Shown here: in pieces, positions 1 through 11,005 of the stretch | Numbering within the stretch: the stretch's first letter is position 1 | Layout: each line of letters starts with the position of its first letter | Assembly (NCBI GenBank): GCA_000442125.1 | Contig: KE546978.1 | Span: 868,001-932,000 of the forward strand | Length of the DNA: 64,000 nt | DNA from: Opeltia flavorubescens | Taxonomy: Eukaryota; Ascomycota; Lecanoromycetes; Teloschistales; Teloschistaceae | Reading direction: 5' to 3' | Program-made: the position numbers and the translations under genes | The notes under the pieces: model-generated | The model's database searches: none | The model's input: only the letters and a program-made list of their open reading frames with translations | What the model was told of the DNA's origin: nothing

Positions 1-1453
1 TTCTCCCAGCTCATCACCACGGCTCTTCGAAACGAGAACCAATTCCCTCCGAAATGCTGCCTCCAAGAAATCCCAAGGACTATTCTTCGGAGACATCTCC
101 CGTCTGAAGAGCTGGCGTCCTTCGACATCAAAGCATTAGAATATTCTGTTGCAATCGGCAATCGATACTATTGCGCTAGACCAGAATGCGCCCGATGGAT
201 TGATACGACGAAAGCACGCTCACAGAACGGAACACTCGAATGTCCTCATTGCCGACATAGTATATGCACATCGTGTCGGGGTCCAGTACACGCCGCAAAT
301 CAGGATTGTCCGCAGGATTTCGGACTCAACGCCACCTTGCAGCAGGCCGAAAGAGCTGGATGGCAACGGTGCTACAACTGCAGAGCAATGGTGGAATTGA
401 ACACCGGATGTAGGCACATAACCTGTAAATGTAGAGCTGAGTTCTGGTTGGTCGTTCCTGTGAGACATATCTCTTTTATCGACACTGATTTCTCCTAGCT
501 ATACTTGCGGCGCCCAATGGAGGACATGCGCTTGTACAGAAGAAGACCAAGCCCGCAGAGCACGGCAAATCCGCGATAACTTAGCCAAACTCGAAGCTGA
601 AGCCCGAGCTGAGGAAGAGGAAATTCGCGCTGCAATCGCTGCGGTTGAAGAGGCAGAACGTCAAGCAGCCGAAGAACGTAGAGAGCGGGAACGACAAGAG
701 GAAGAGGCAAGAGCTGAGGAGGCAAGACAGATCGCCCTCCGTGAATTTGAACGAGTGGAGAAAATCAACCAGAAGTTTGATTGCCTGCGCAAACTCTTGA
801 ATCAGATCCAGTCGCAGCAGAGCGAAATGTTGACTGAGCGACATGCAAGGGAAATGCAGGAGCTGGAGATCAAGGGGACTGAACTCGAAGCTACCTTTGC
901 TGAATCGCAGGATATCCAAAAAGACCGAGACCGCATCATTAGTCAGACTGAATCCCAAATCCAGGAGTTGAGGAAGAAGCACACCGCCGAGCTCATACAG
1001 ACCCGCTCCCGCCACCGCAAAGACGAGGATGACTGCCTAGTCATACTCTCCGGAGATGCCGAAGTAAACCATCACCTGGATCCAACCGAGGTCCTCGAAT
1101 CCCTCCTTTCAGCTCAAGAGCTCGAACGCGCTACTCTCCGCAATATCCAGAATCGAGAGATCTCCAAGTGTAAGCACAGGGGAGAAATGTATTTGTGGTT
1201 TTTTGATGAGAAGGTTAGAAGGGAAGGGGAGGAAAGGAGGACGGTCTTTGAGAGGCGGAGGGGGGAGTTGGTGGATGAGGTTAAGGGGTTGAAGAGGGCG
1301 CAGTGGGCGGATTGGATGTGGATGGATTTGGTGAGGGGGGAGAGGAGGAGGATGTTGGGGGAGGATGAGAGGAGGGTTGTTTTGGGTGGGGGGGATGTGG
1401 GTGGGGAGGGTGAAGGGAAGGGGGAGGTGGATCTGTGGTGGTTGGGTTCTTGA
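1..1453 (+). CDS. RBR-type (RING-IBR-RING) E3 ubiquitin-protein ligase, 5' truncated by window edge
   Basis: The gene enters the window already in frame (first codon TTC at base 1), so its start and most of RING1 lie outside. Exons are 1-446 and 499-1453, with a 52-bp intron (GTTGGT..CTAG) that joins in phase. The visible 466 residues hold the tail of RING1 (PPKCC, residues 16-20), an IBR module (about 58-103, with CARPECARW and CPHCRHSICTSC) and RING2 (about 123-160). RING2 has CYNC, then TGCRHITCKC, then FCYTC; the cysteine in TGCRH sits where the catalytic, ubiquitin-accepting cysteine lies in RBR ligases. A long charged coiled coil (about 165-285) follows, and the tail is Gly/Glu-rich. 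RBR enzymes take ubiquitin from an E2 onto this cysteine before passing it to substrate. The substrate is unknown. The last 250 bp are strongly purine-rich, and the gene converges on ATG22 200 bp away. Confidence 0.9.
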
Positions 1454-1653
1454 GTGTTCCTTCTAGACTTTAGGCGAATGTAGGAAGAGCTGCGAGTTCT
1501 TCATGACTTTGTTGTTATTTCTAATGAAGATATTGATATCACTTCTCCCTTGATCAGCCATATAACCTTGCACGACAAGCTCGCGGAGCAAAGAACCCAC
1601 TATCTTCTATGTACACATACCCCACCCACTGCCACCGCAGAAGTCCCTGGGAT

Positions 1654-3547
1654 CTAACTCTTCCCATCCTCCAAACTCCCCCTCTCCGCTCGACTCTTCT
1701 CCGCCAACTTCTCCCTCGCCACCCTCTCCTCCTCCAGAAAAACCTCCTGCTCAACACGACTCTTCTTCAAATCCACCCCCCACCCCAACATCAACGCACT
1801 CAACAGACTCAACCCAAACAAAAAATAAAACGGCGTGGAATTATTCCCATTCGGACTCGCGTCAATAATCGCACTCGAGACAAGGGGGCCGATGAACGAG
1901 GAAGTTTTTCCGATGATGCTGAAGAGGGAGAAGAAGAGGAATTCCTTGCCGCGGGGGGTGACTTCCGAGATCATGATTTGGCTGTAGGAGTACCAGGGGC
2001 AGACGAAGAGGCCGTAGAGGGTTTGGTAGAGCCAGACTTCGGAGGTGTGGTGGAAGCCGAAGGATTGGGTCCAGATTCCTATGGCGCCCCATCCGTCGCT
2101 GCGGTGAAATTTGTCAGCTAGAACTTTTTTTTGTGAAAGGGGGGACTTGGGGACGTACAGGAGTACAATTGCTACCATGACGGCTATGAACATGGTTTTT
2201 GTGCCGAGGGAATATCGTTGCTGGATCCACCAGAAACTGTAGATGCCGACTGCTTGGGCGGCGATGCCGACGAGGAGGAGGTATGTTAAGGTTAGGGTAT
2301 CGTACGAGACGATGGTGTTTTGGAGGGTGGCGATTACGGTTACGGTTGTATTGAGGGAGTCGCCGAGAAGGAAGTAGCCTGGCGTTCTATTGTGAGTGGG
2401 AAGGACGAAGCTCAAGACCGGTTCTTTCTTCTTACCGATCAGATACAAAAGACTTTGTTTGAGACGCCAGATTTGTGTGATCGCGCGATATAGCTGCCAG
2501 AAGCCCGCAGTGACGCTGTCTCGCTCATCAGTCCCAGCGCTATCAATTGTCGACGGAGGTATCTGTACATATTCATGTTCGGTGGTATCGATTGACCAGG
2601 TCTCCTCTTCTCCAGCACGAACCATGGTATAGCGAGCAATACCCAAACTCCAGTTGCGAAGGCAATCAGGACGCTGAGACCCCAATTGTTGTTCGCTTCA
2701 CTAGCCCTCACGTCAACTGCGAAGAGAACGCCGACGATGACCGCCAAAATGACGATTTCGCCGCACGATTGGATGTAGAACGCCATGTTCGCTAGGCGGC
2801 TTCGTTGCATCATGTCCGCATGATCATATTCGTCCCGGTTTATTTTTCCATCCGTATACTCTTCAGCTTTCACTCGGAGTGCTGCCGTATTTCTAGCCAG
2901 GCCTGGGAAAGCTGCGGTCCAGAAGGTGAGAGTTGTTTGATACGCGATCACTTTTTCAGTTGTTAGCATTGATAATGGGGTGCAATGAAGAAGGAGAAAC
3001 CTACAGCCCACAATATACATGCCCGCTGCAACCTCCCACTTGTTGGCCGTATGTACACCTAGCCATCCGAACCCGATACAAAATGCGACAATGGACAGGA
3101 CGATGAGGATATTAGGTCTCGAGCTGCCAAAATCTGGATGCATAAGCGTTTTCCATACCCAGGTGGAAGAATACGAGTACCTGCATAGCTGCCAATGATC
3201 AAGAAGATGACCACCTGAATCGCGAAGCTGATGCCATTCGATAGAAGGACAATACTGTTTATCGTCCGATCTCTGCCTGCAAAATGCAAGACTTCGCTGT
3301 CACCCGCAGCTTGAGAAAGAAGATTTTGGAATGCGGTTGGTGCAAAATTGAATAGCGTCAATCCATTGTCGCCGATGTAGTATGCGTAGTATGCCCAAAT
3401 CTCTTTCCGGGTAGTTTCGTATGTCGGGTCGAACTGGTCTGGAGCGACAGGCCGATCTTCCTCCGAGGAGTCCTCCGCTATGATCCCACCCTTTCGAGGA
3501 TCTTCAGCAGTGAGTATGGGCGCACAACTGGGGTCGTTGGTAGCCAT
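1654..3547 (-). CDS. ATG22: Atg22 autophagy-related vacuolar amino-acid effluxer (MFS fold), 6 exons
   Basis: Minus-strand exons are 3547-3181, 3133-3005, 2950-2569, 2515-2436, 2378-2159 and 2101-1654. Introns are 47-57 bp and every join keeps phase, giving 541 aa, the usual Atg22 size. ATG at 3547 (MATNDPS) was chosen because the first conserved block (KEIWAYYAYYIGDNGLTLFN) follows about 50 residues later. Conserved blocks appear in family order: YQTTLTFWTAAFPGLARN, PWFVLEKRRPGQ, AGFWQLYRA, YFLLGDSLNTTVTV, DGWGAIGIWTQ, CPWYSYSQIMISEVTPRG, SSFIGPLVSSAIIDAS. Multiple hydrophobic segments and a charged C-terminal tail are visible. Atg22 sits in the vacuolar membrane and exports amino acids (leucine and others) released by autophagic breakdown. 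It lies in tandem with XPT1 on the same strand, 499 bp apart. Family assignment is firm; the exact start is slightly less so. Confidence 0.95.
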
Positions 3548-4046
3548 CTCCGTGGGGACGGTGAGTACCGCTCTTCGGCGTCTTGGCTCCTGTCGCAGAT
3601 GATTTGCCCGGTAGGCGCAGGTTGGCAGATGCAAGACATGAGAGAAAATCGGATTGAGCGATCGTCAAGCTGCATGACTGCTAATCTAGAATGATGTGAT
3701 TGAGACTGAGCTGTGGTACTTGGGGCAAGCGTGTGAGCATTTTAGCCCCGCGATAGCCAAGACTTGTTATTGATTGGCTGACGGTCGCTGCTATTAGCCG
3801 TTCCACCCCAACTTGGAAAGTGACATGGTGCGAGTAGTGACGCTATGTAGTGAGGACTGAAAAATATTTAGGTCGTAAGTAGATTTTCTTATGACTTAAG
3901 AGTTTAAAGAGCGAAGAACACGGGAATGCTGGATTGCATCTCGAAATGAAGATCTCCAAATTTGATTTTAAGCTGTCGAAGAGAGAATGCCAATGCTTTT
4001 CGATTTCTCTTAACCGTCTAGGTCCAATCCATCTTACCAAAGTACG
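3548..4046. other. Intergenic spacer between ATG22 and XPT1
   Basis: This 499-bp spacer is the ATG22 promoter plus the XPT1 3' flank. I see no ORF, RNA gene or convincing element. Composition becomes AT-richer around 3850-3960. Confidence 0.5.
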
Positions 4047-4963
4047 TCAATATTGGGCCTGGGAAGCCGCCATTTTATCATGGTCATCGATATCACTAGA
4101 CCACCGTCAATCAGCCTGAAGCACGAGGGCGGAATATAATAACAGATGAATACATACGTGGCTTCCCAAGGATAGCATATCCAGACATCTGACACCGTCC
4201 TTGCAGCTAAATATCTCCCATCGTCCATCATATCTTGCGGTAAGTGGCCCTTTTTCGGTTTGTCCTTGTTCTGTCATCACTTCATGTCAGCAATGGGATC
4301 CTAAACCTTTTTGTCCTTTGGATTACGCTCTCCGTCCAAGGCCTGGATTGGGATGTTGCTCACATGGAGTACAAATATACTGAACTGTGTTTTCTCGTTG
4401 GAGCCTATGCTCCGGGCGGCTGTCTCCACATCTTTCTGCAGTTCTCGTACGGCGTACTCTAACGTAGTCCGAGTATCATCCACTTCGTCGACTATCAATA
4501 TGTTCTTGCCGATGAGATTGGTCATTTCAATGGATGACAGGTCAAGCCATTGGGTGCGCGTGACCTTGGTTCCCGGCGTCTCGATCGGGTCGGATGGCTT
4601 GGCGGAGGGAAGTTGCTCATAGAGAGAAAGGCCGATGGCTTGAATTGGGATGTTGGGAGCAGATGGTCGCTTTAGAAAGGATCTAGTTGACGCTGAGTCT
4701 TTGCGGGGCTGGTATAAGGGCCGATTCAAGCGTAGAGCACCGNGAGAAGGTATACCTGAGGATTCTGGCGGGGACGTAACCTCCTCCACCAATGGCTATC
4801 ATGAGATTGGGCCTGAATTCATTGAGGATTCGGTCGGCTGAAGCTTGACATAATTTGTGGACCTACTTGCGGATTAGCCCGGAACGTTCCTGATGTTCAC
4901 ACAAGGATCTGTTCTAGACGTGATAAGTACCTCATTGTACGTCACATACACCTTTTCGACCAT
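4047..4963 (-). CDS. XPT1: Xanthine/guanine phosphoribosyltransferase (Xpt1-like), 5 exons
   Basis: Exons on the minus strand are 4963-4931, 4862-4756, 4682-4364, 4270-4158 and 4095-4047. Introns are 68, 73, 93 and 62 bp, and the spliced product is 206 aa. It starts MVEKVYVTYNEVHKLC. IAIGGGGYVPARILR is the N-terminal loop of this phosphoribosyltransferase family. NILIVDEVDDTRTTL (about residues 107-121) is the PRPP-binding motif with its paired acidic residues. DVWICYPWEAT and a short acidic tail close the protein, as in fungal Xpt1. The enzyme salvages xanthine and guanine to XMP and GMP using PRPP in the cytosol. An N at 4743 falls inside intron 2 and does not affect the product. It is transcribed divergently from the GRG1-like gene, with 425 bp between the two ATGs. 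Confidence 0.93.
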
Positions 4964-5388
4964 CGTGACGTTATGAATCTGCCGGCGCTTTCAGACAGCA
5001 AAGCGATTGAGTGCGCGAGAAGACTCGACAGACTGCGTCAATGAGCATGCAGTAGACCACTCCAGCCGTGCAAAGAATTATGCAACACCCAATGTCATGC
5101 ATGAAAATATATGGTGGGGGTGGCGCGAGCTTAGCCGCATCTTTTCCTTTCCGAGGTATGACGTGAGGCTTTGCGGATTTCTGTCACGAGTGATATTCGT
5201 CACGAGCGCCTTCCAAGACATTGTTGACTCTCTGCCCCGCAGGACCCTGACGACGGATGCCTATTTAATCTGCCAGAGAACCTCTTCTTCTTCCTTTATC
5301 ATCCACCACTCAATTTTCCATAAAACAATTCAAACAATTCCAATTTCAAAAATCCAAATTCAATACATCTCTCCATCCAACTTCTACA
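4964..5388. promoter_or_regulatory. Shared promoter region of XPT1 (-) and GRG1-like gene (+)
   Basis: On the plus strand a TATTTAA box lies at 5262-5268, 121 bp before the GRG1 ATG. A long C/T- and A-rich leader follows (5280-5388), typical of strongly expressed fungal genes. Two matches to the CreA/CRE-1 consensus SYGGRG are visible: GTGGGG at 5114-5119 (+) and CCCCGC at 5235-5240 (minus orientation). They fit carbon-catabolite control of GRG1, but six-base degenerate sites are common by chance. Confidence 0.5.
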
Positions 5389-5764
5389 ATGGATACCGTC
5401 AAGTCCGTTCTCAGTTCTTGCCCTTTGCATCGTCGACTGTTTGCTCACTGTCACCAGGAACATCGGTAACCAGGTCTCTGAGACCGTGCAAGGTGCCACC
5501 TCCACCGCTTCCAAGGAAGCCAACAAGAGTCAGTAACACTATCCCATCTTTCCGTCCACCTATAACTCACGTTTTACAATAGATGTCGCTAAGGATAGCG
5601 ATGCGTCGATTGGCACCCGTGCGTCGGCAGCAAAGGATATGGCTGGAGACAAGATGGATGAGACCAAGCACGATGTCAGTCTCTTAACGTCCTCTGTAAT
5701 ATGTCATGACTAACAAGTTTTACAGACCAAGGCCGACGCCCACAAGGAGGCTGCCAAGCAATAG
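5389..5764 (+). CDS. GRG1/CCG-1-like glucose-repressible stress protein, 71 aa, 4 small exons
   Basis: Exons are 5389-5402 (only 14 bp), 5458-5528, 5583-5674 and 5726-5764. Introns are 55, 54 and 51 bp and all joins are in phase. The product is 71 aa, hydrophilic and without cysteine. It starts MDTVKN, followed by TASKEANKNVAKDSDASIGT, KDMAGDKMDETKHDTK and a C-terminal AHKEAAKQ, the layout of the Neurospora grg-1/ccg-1 (glucose-repressible, clock-controlled) family. The family is known for strong induction on glucose loss and stress; its biochemical role is unknown. The first exon codes for under five residues, so an ORF scan misses the gene and suggests a wrong 191-aa frame running across it. 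Possible CreA sites and a TATTTAA box lie upstream. Confidence 0.93.
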
Positions 5765-7859
5765 ACGTGCTCCCCTGGACCGGAACTTTTCAGCAAGTCA
5801 TGATCTTATGCATTGACGGCAATTAGGGACTGAAAGTTCGTTACTTGTTCATCAGGTGGTTATTTTGGAACGGAGAACAGGATGGGATTCACCTAGCATA
5901 TCCTATGTAGCAATACCCACTTCGGTTTTGACAATACAACTTTTCAATAATGTGATGAGTGATTAAACCTTGCCATCATCAAGTTGTAAAAAATTATTGA
6001 TGTAGACACTAGACGAGCTCTTTGAAGGCATGATTTTTAGATGTTTATTGTATCAATTCGATAGATGAGGAGACAAATTGATGATATACCAAAATCATAT
6101 TGAATTTACGCCTCCTAGAAATTTTCTATACCACCGGATGAATATGTCGAGATTTTTACTCACTACGTGAAGTCGTCTTATGTTGAATGTTGGTAGCTAG
6201 GGTTAGCCCACACCCTCATGTTACTGAAGCTGCCAAGAGAATTGGGAACTACATATCTGCGGCGTATTGAAATCTAACGTGCTTAGGTGGGGCCAAGACA
6301 AGGTCTGATACAAGCTCCGATATGCAACATCCAAAGTCCACGGACAAATTCAATCCGACCTCTCAAGCTGAGAAGTTACACAAGAAGGCTGAAACTTGGG
6401 TTGACGTTACCTGCTGTGCTGCGTTGTGCCTCACGACCATGCGGTCCAACCTGCATATTATTCAGCCATGCAGATCGCCAATTGCGAATTCGTCAAGACC
6501 CAAAACGACCACAAATTTTAGTTGTGGGGAATTGCCATTGCTGATGATGTCCTGCAGTATTCAGGGGGCACGGTCTGAGCGAGAGTCAAGAAAGGCTAGC
6601 AACTATCTGTTCGGCTGCTCTCCAGAAGGTACCTAGCCCACCTTAGCGGCTCGTACCTGGTCATTATGAGAATGGTCGCGAGGATTCCGGGAATTATTAT
6701 TGTGTGCTTATTCGGCAAACAGGGATGGGTTGGCTTTTTTGAGTTGGCCAAACCAAGGAGGCTCTAGTCGTGGCGAGCCGGCATCTCTCCAGTCGCCAGG
6801 GGGGTGGTTGGAGGAACAAGTCTCAGTTCCCAAGAGTATGGAACCTTCTTTGGGATCCCTGCAGCCTCATGGTCGGTTGCGTTGGCGTCCACTCAGCTGG
6901 CTTGAACATGGTCAGCTAAGCGGGAAAGGTGAGGTACTGCCGTACTTGCATGTCTGATGGCTTTTGTAAGTCATTCCATTAATACCGAAACCCGGGGGCG
7001 CCCGAAGAAACATATGATGCTGGTCAGTGCATTCTGGCAGTTTTCTTGTGTGCCGCTATCATCCAATTCCAGAGCCTTCCCGAGTCAAGGTATCAGCGCA
7101 AAAGATTGAATTGAAAAGGACTTCCGACTTACCAGTACTGCTAAGCACTGATCGGAGCTTAGACTCATCCACCTTCCTTTTCAAACACCGACAGGATCTA
7201 CTGGCTCCCCCACCACCGCTTTTCGCCGATCTCCTCACCCGATCGTTTGAGTGGTCCAAGCTTACGGTCTCACACGGGAAACACCTGCATTGACCACATC
7301 TCGACTCTTCAACTTCCTCTTCAAGCTTGTCCCCCAAACGGTGACATCGTTCGCATGTCAGACGCCGAAAAGACCCATTGAAGTAAGCGATTACTTCAGA
7401 ATTTGATCCAAGACGGGAAGCAGCATACAATCCAATGACTTCCAAACCCAACATCCTTCGTCGCCTATCCATCATGTCGCGGCGCGCATCTTGAACGATC
7501 CGCGATGAGCCAGTCCTAGATCTCGGAATCTAAGTGTACAAATACTTCATCATAGGGCAATACTCTACCAGCAAACACCAAATACTACGGGAGTCCATCG
7601 TGCGAGTTGCGTTACCAGCTTTCCAATCAGCCTGTCACCTGAGATCTCATACACACCCGATCGAAAAATACTTCACAACGTGTATCTTTAGATCGTTCTA
7701 CAAGAGGAGAGACAATTTGTACATACGACGATTACCTTCCAGACCCACAGTTCCAGACAAACACGAAAAGAGAATACCGTTCCGTCCTCTATGAATTGAA
7801 GGCTTTTCATCGTTGCCGCATCCTTATGCAGTCTTACTCCAATACTCTCTGTCCACGCA
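5765..7859. other. Long intergenic region upstream of the HSF-type gene
   Basis: About 2.1 kb with no supported gene. The first 500 bp are AT-rich 3' flank of the GRG1-like gene. Short ORFs exist at 6287-6957 (+), 7027-7293 (+) and 7059-7475 (-), but they overlap each other and show no recognisable domain or clean splice structure. The stretch 7200-7859 is pyrimidine-rich and is probably a long promoter and 5' leader of the regulator at 7860, as is usual for fungal transcription-factor genes. Confidence 0.45.
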
Positions 7860-9839
7860 ATGCCTCACAGCCCATTTTCAGCCGGCGGTCATCAAAACCG
7901 ACATGAGAATGTTCCAATACTACCATCGTCTTCGAAGCCTAGAGAGGATCTGACCGATTCTCACCTTGAGGATCAAATGGACCTGAGCCCGCGAGCAGCG
8001 ACGGCAATGGGACCTCCGAACAGTAGCCCCGAGATGGATCATACGGGTGGGCCTGTCAATGGAACATATGGCGAAATGTCGCATGGTCATAACGGGCCGG
8101 TCACGAATGGTCTCAGTGCAGCGGCAGCAACGTCATCGCAACAACCGAAAGTGGTCCAGACAGCCTTCATCCATAAACTATACAAGTATGTGTGAATTGA
8201 TTACTTCTGTGGTGCAAGTGTTGACCAGTATCAGCATGTTAGAAGACACGAGCATACGAAATCTGATCTCATGGTCAAACAATAACGAGAGCTTTGTAAT
8301 GTCGCCCTCTGCCGAGTTCTCCAAAGTCCTTGCGTGAGTGATTAAGGTTCGGTACCAAGGAGGGAAAAAGCTGAATGATCCAGGCAATACTTCAAACATA
8401 CGAACATCTCTTCTTTTGTACGTCAGCTGAACATGTATGGCTTTCATAAAGGTAATGCCCTCGCTGTGTTCTTCAGTAGAAGCGATCGACTGACGATTAG
8501 CTAGTGAGTGATGTCTTCCATACAGGATCACCCGAATCAGCACTATGGGAATTCAAACATGGAAACGGAAACTTCAGAAGAGGCGATCTTGCAGGTCTTC
8601 GAGAGATCAAGAGACGGGCGTCAAGACATGCTCTGATACATCGGGATTCATTCTCTGCATCTCATAAGCCCAGCGTCTCTCAGCCCGGGACACCGGCGGA
8701 ACCCGTTCCTGAACTTAGCAGCGACGCCAGGATCGCAAACCTGGAACATAGCCTATACGAGCTGCACACCAGATTGGTCCGTACCGAGGAAAGCAACACC
8801 GCTCTAAGCTCAAAATGTGCGATCTTGAGTGACAATGTCACAAAGTGTCATCAGGTATGCCCAAGTCCATGCTTTTCTTTCGGTCACAATGTGCTGATGT
8901 CTCAAAGTGGAACCATGATATGACCCACTTCTTAATGTCCATGATACCTGATCAGGATAATCCGATCCGCCGAGATGGTATGTCTTTCGCACCAGTTACT
9001 CGTTTGGGGATCTTTAATGACCTCCCTCAGTGTATACGATGCAGCAAGAGATCACTCGTCAGCTTGAGATGCTCCGTCATTTTGATGATCCACACGAATT
9101 ATTGCTTTCGGGTCGGCAGCCTCACTTCTCCAACATGGTTCTTGATGCGCCTCTTTCCCCTCGTCAAGCAATCAACGAAGACCGTAGACCATCATTCCAA
9201 GGTTTACCTCCAAGGGCAAACGTATTTCGGCCGCCGATGCCTACACATTTTAACACATCGCCACGTCGATATGGATCGATTGGCACAGCGAACCCACCGC
9301 TCCCAAATTATCATCGTCCCGTGCAACCTCATCCACAACCCCATCAACCCCAGTCCAAACACCCTCTCGCGTGTGTTTCTCCGCCTCCAGGGCCCAATTT
9401 AGGACGTAGACATACTTCCGCCGATATTCGGGTGCCTGGCTGGTCTGGGAACCACGATCCTTTGTCCCCCACGGCATCTGGCGAATTTCCAACCAATTGG
9501 CCACAATCACCTCATCAGACAGCTTCCGCTAGTGATCAGCAGGTACGAGATACCCTCGCGTCGTACGAATTCGGCGCCCCTCGCAAGTCCATAGGCTCTA
9601 GTCAAGCCACACCACCACTCACCAGTGATACCACCCCATCAGCGTTCAGTGGCGAAAGCGGCTGGTCTTTTGGAGCGCCATCAAAATTCCCACCAAGACA
9701 TCTGGATTCTGCTCCGCAGACCAGGCGGTCAAGCATGGCTAGTAATGTACATTCTTTGCTCAATCCAGCAGAGACCGTTGAAAGAGATGAGGAGGACCCT
9801 CTAGGTCCCGATGACAGGAAGAGGAAGAGGTTGATATGA
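7860..9839 (+). CDS. HSF-type DNA-binding transcription factor, Sfl1/Mga1-like, 6 exons
   Basis: Exons are 7860-8185, 8235-8333, 8384-8451, 8505-8854, 8908-8977 and 9031-9839, with introns of 49-53 bp. The joined protein is 573 aa. An HSF DNA-binding domain starts near residue 103 (FIHKLYNMLED). It includes ISWSNNNESFVM, SKVLAQYFKHTNISSFVRQL and NMYGFHK (about 158-164), the recognition helix, and it runs to the basic REIKRRASRH block. A coiled coil (about 230-281) could mediate oligomerisation. The long C-terminal half is Pro/Ser-rich and disordered, ending in a basic KRKR cluster that may be a nuclear signal. The Sfl1/Mga1 branch controls cell-surface, filamentation and conidiation genes rather than the core heat-shock response. 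Which branch this belongs to is inferred from the sequence style around the domain. It converges on the DUF3245-like gene. Confidence 0.93.
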
Positions 9840-10103
9840 TTATTGCACATTTTTATGCTCTCATCGTGTATGATCTTCCGGTATTTAGCGAACGGGCCCG
9901 CAGAGGCGAGGATGTCTATGGTGGAATCATATAATAATTTGGTAGGATTTGAGTCACATAATGTCACCGTTATCTACTGTACTACACTAGGAGATCAAGC
10001 ATCGTACAATTTGTCATTTGTAAATGTCTAGTCTTCCAATGAAGTGGAAGGTCAGAACAATGACATTCATAAAAAAAAGAGTACAACTCGGTTATTGCTA
10101 CAG

Positions 10104-10822
10104 TTAAATTTTTGTATTGTTGGTGGGATTCGCCTTGTGCTTCTTCTTACGTTTCTTCTCTTTCTGAGAGAGGACCTCGTCTATATAAGTACCGGTGGCC
10201 TTCGAATGCTTCAGGGGCGCCTGCCGCTGGTCCTGGTGCTTGTAGTGGCCCATTGATTCTCTTTCAACAACCATTTCCCCGTCGTGCTCATCAGACTTCC
10301 TGTATTTCTTCTTCCCCAGCGAAGATCGACCACCCTCGTCTCCACTACTCTCCTCTTGCTTCCGTTTGCTTAATAGTGGCCGAGGTTTACTCCCTGCTGA
10401 CACAATACCGCGATTCACTCCTTCGCTCCCTTCTCGCTGAGATGATCTGCCTTGTAGTCTTGCATGATCTTTTCCTAGTAGCTGTCGTCGGAGTACATCA
10501 TTCGTAGTGAGCTTTTGCCGATTGATATCTCCATCTTTGACATCCTCAGGTGGTTTCGCGCCGAGGCCTAATCTGTTACCTTGTCAGCTTTGCTGCAAGC
10601 TAGCTAGATATGAGAGAGAGCGTTTGAGTCACATACATACAGTTCAGGCACCGGCGTGAATAGCTCCTGTTCTTCTCTCTCGATCTCCTCGTCTGTCTTG
10701 GCGTTCTTGATCTCTTCCTCCGTGCGTGGTGGCAGCCATGATGCTACTAATCGTTGGGACTTGGCAAGGGCGACGTTGGCTCGGTTGAAAATGATGTCGG
10801 CTTCGCTGGGTTGAGGCGCCAT
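10104..10822 (-). CDS. DUF3245-like small nuclear-type protein of unknown function, 2 exons
   Basis: Exons are 10822-10641 and 10572-10104, with a 68-bp intron (GTATGT..ACAG) that joins in phase to give 216 aa. The start MAPQPSEADIIFNRANVALA is followed by SQRLVASWLPP and an acidic EEIEREEQELFTPVPEL segment, then LGLGAKPPEDV directly across the splice. This N-terminal block is the signature of the fungal DUF3245 family. The C-terminal half is Lys/Arg/Ser-rich with several KR runs (SKRKQEE, KKKYRK, EKKRKKKHK) that would suit a nuclear or nucleolar location. No catalytic motif is visible. It is divergent from the succinyl-CoA ligase gene, with 183 bp between the start codons. Confidence 0.82.
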
Positions 10823-11005
10823 TCGTGTGGAAACGCTCACTTCTCGAGGGCGGTCAATCCTCTGGTAACTAAGAGACTTGCCCGGCTTGTCCGTGTCAAC
10901 AGAAGTGCAGGTGCAGGCGAGCTCCGGCAAGACTTGCTCCTTGGCGATCTGAGCCGGAGCTCAAGTTCCCCCGCAAACATAACGACTGGCTTCAACATCC
11001 ACAAG
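10823..11005. promoter_or_regulatory. Short bidirectional promoter between DUF3245-like gene and succinyl-CoA ligase beta
   Basis: Only 183 bp separate the two divergent ATGs, so the genes must share promoter sequence or overlapping 5' leaders. The stretch is GC-rich and has no TATA box, as is common for housekeeping promoters in these fungi. Confidence 0.5.

Noticed and set aside
5007-5582. 191-codon plus-strand ORF across the GRG1 promoter and first exons
   Set aside because: It is a chance frame. The spliced GRG1 gene in another frame explains the coding part with perfect phase and known family motifs, and the rest is promoter and leader.
7059-7475. 138-codon minus-strand ORF upstream of the HSF-type gene
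   Set aside because: Opposite-strand frames are also open, no domain is visible, and the sequence looks like a pyrimidine-rich promoter/leader read backwards.
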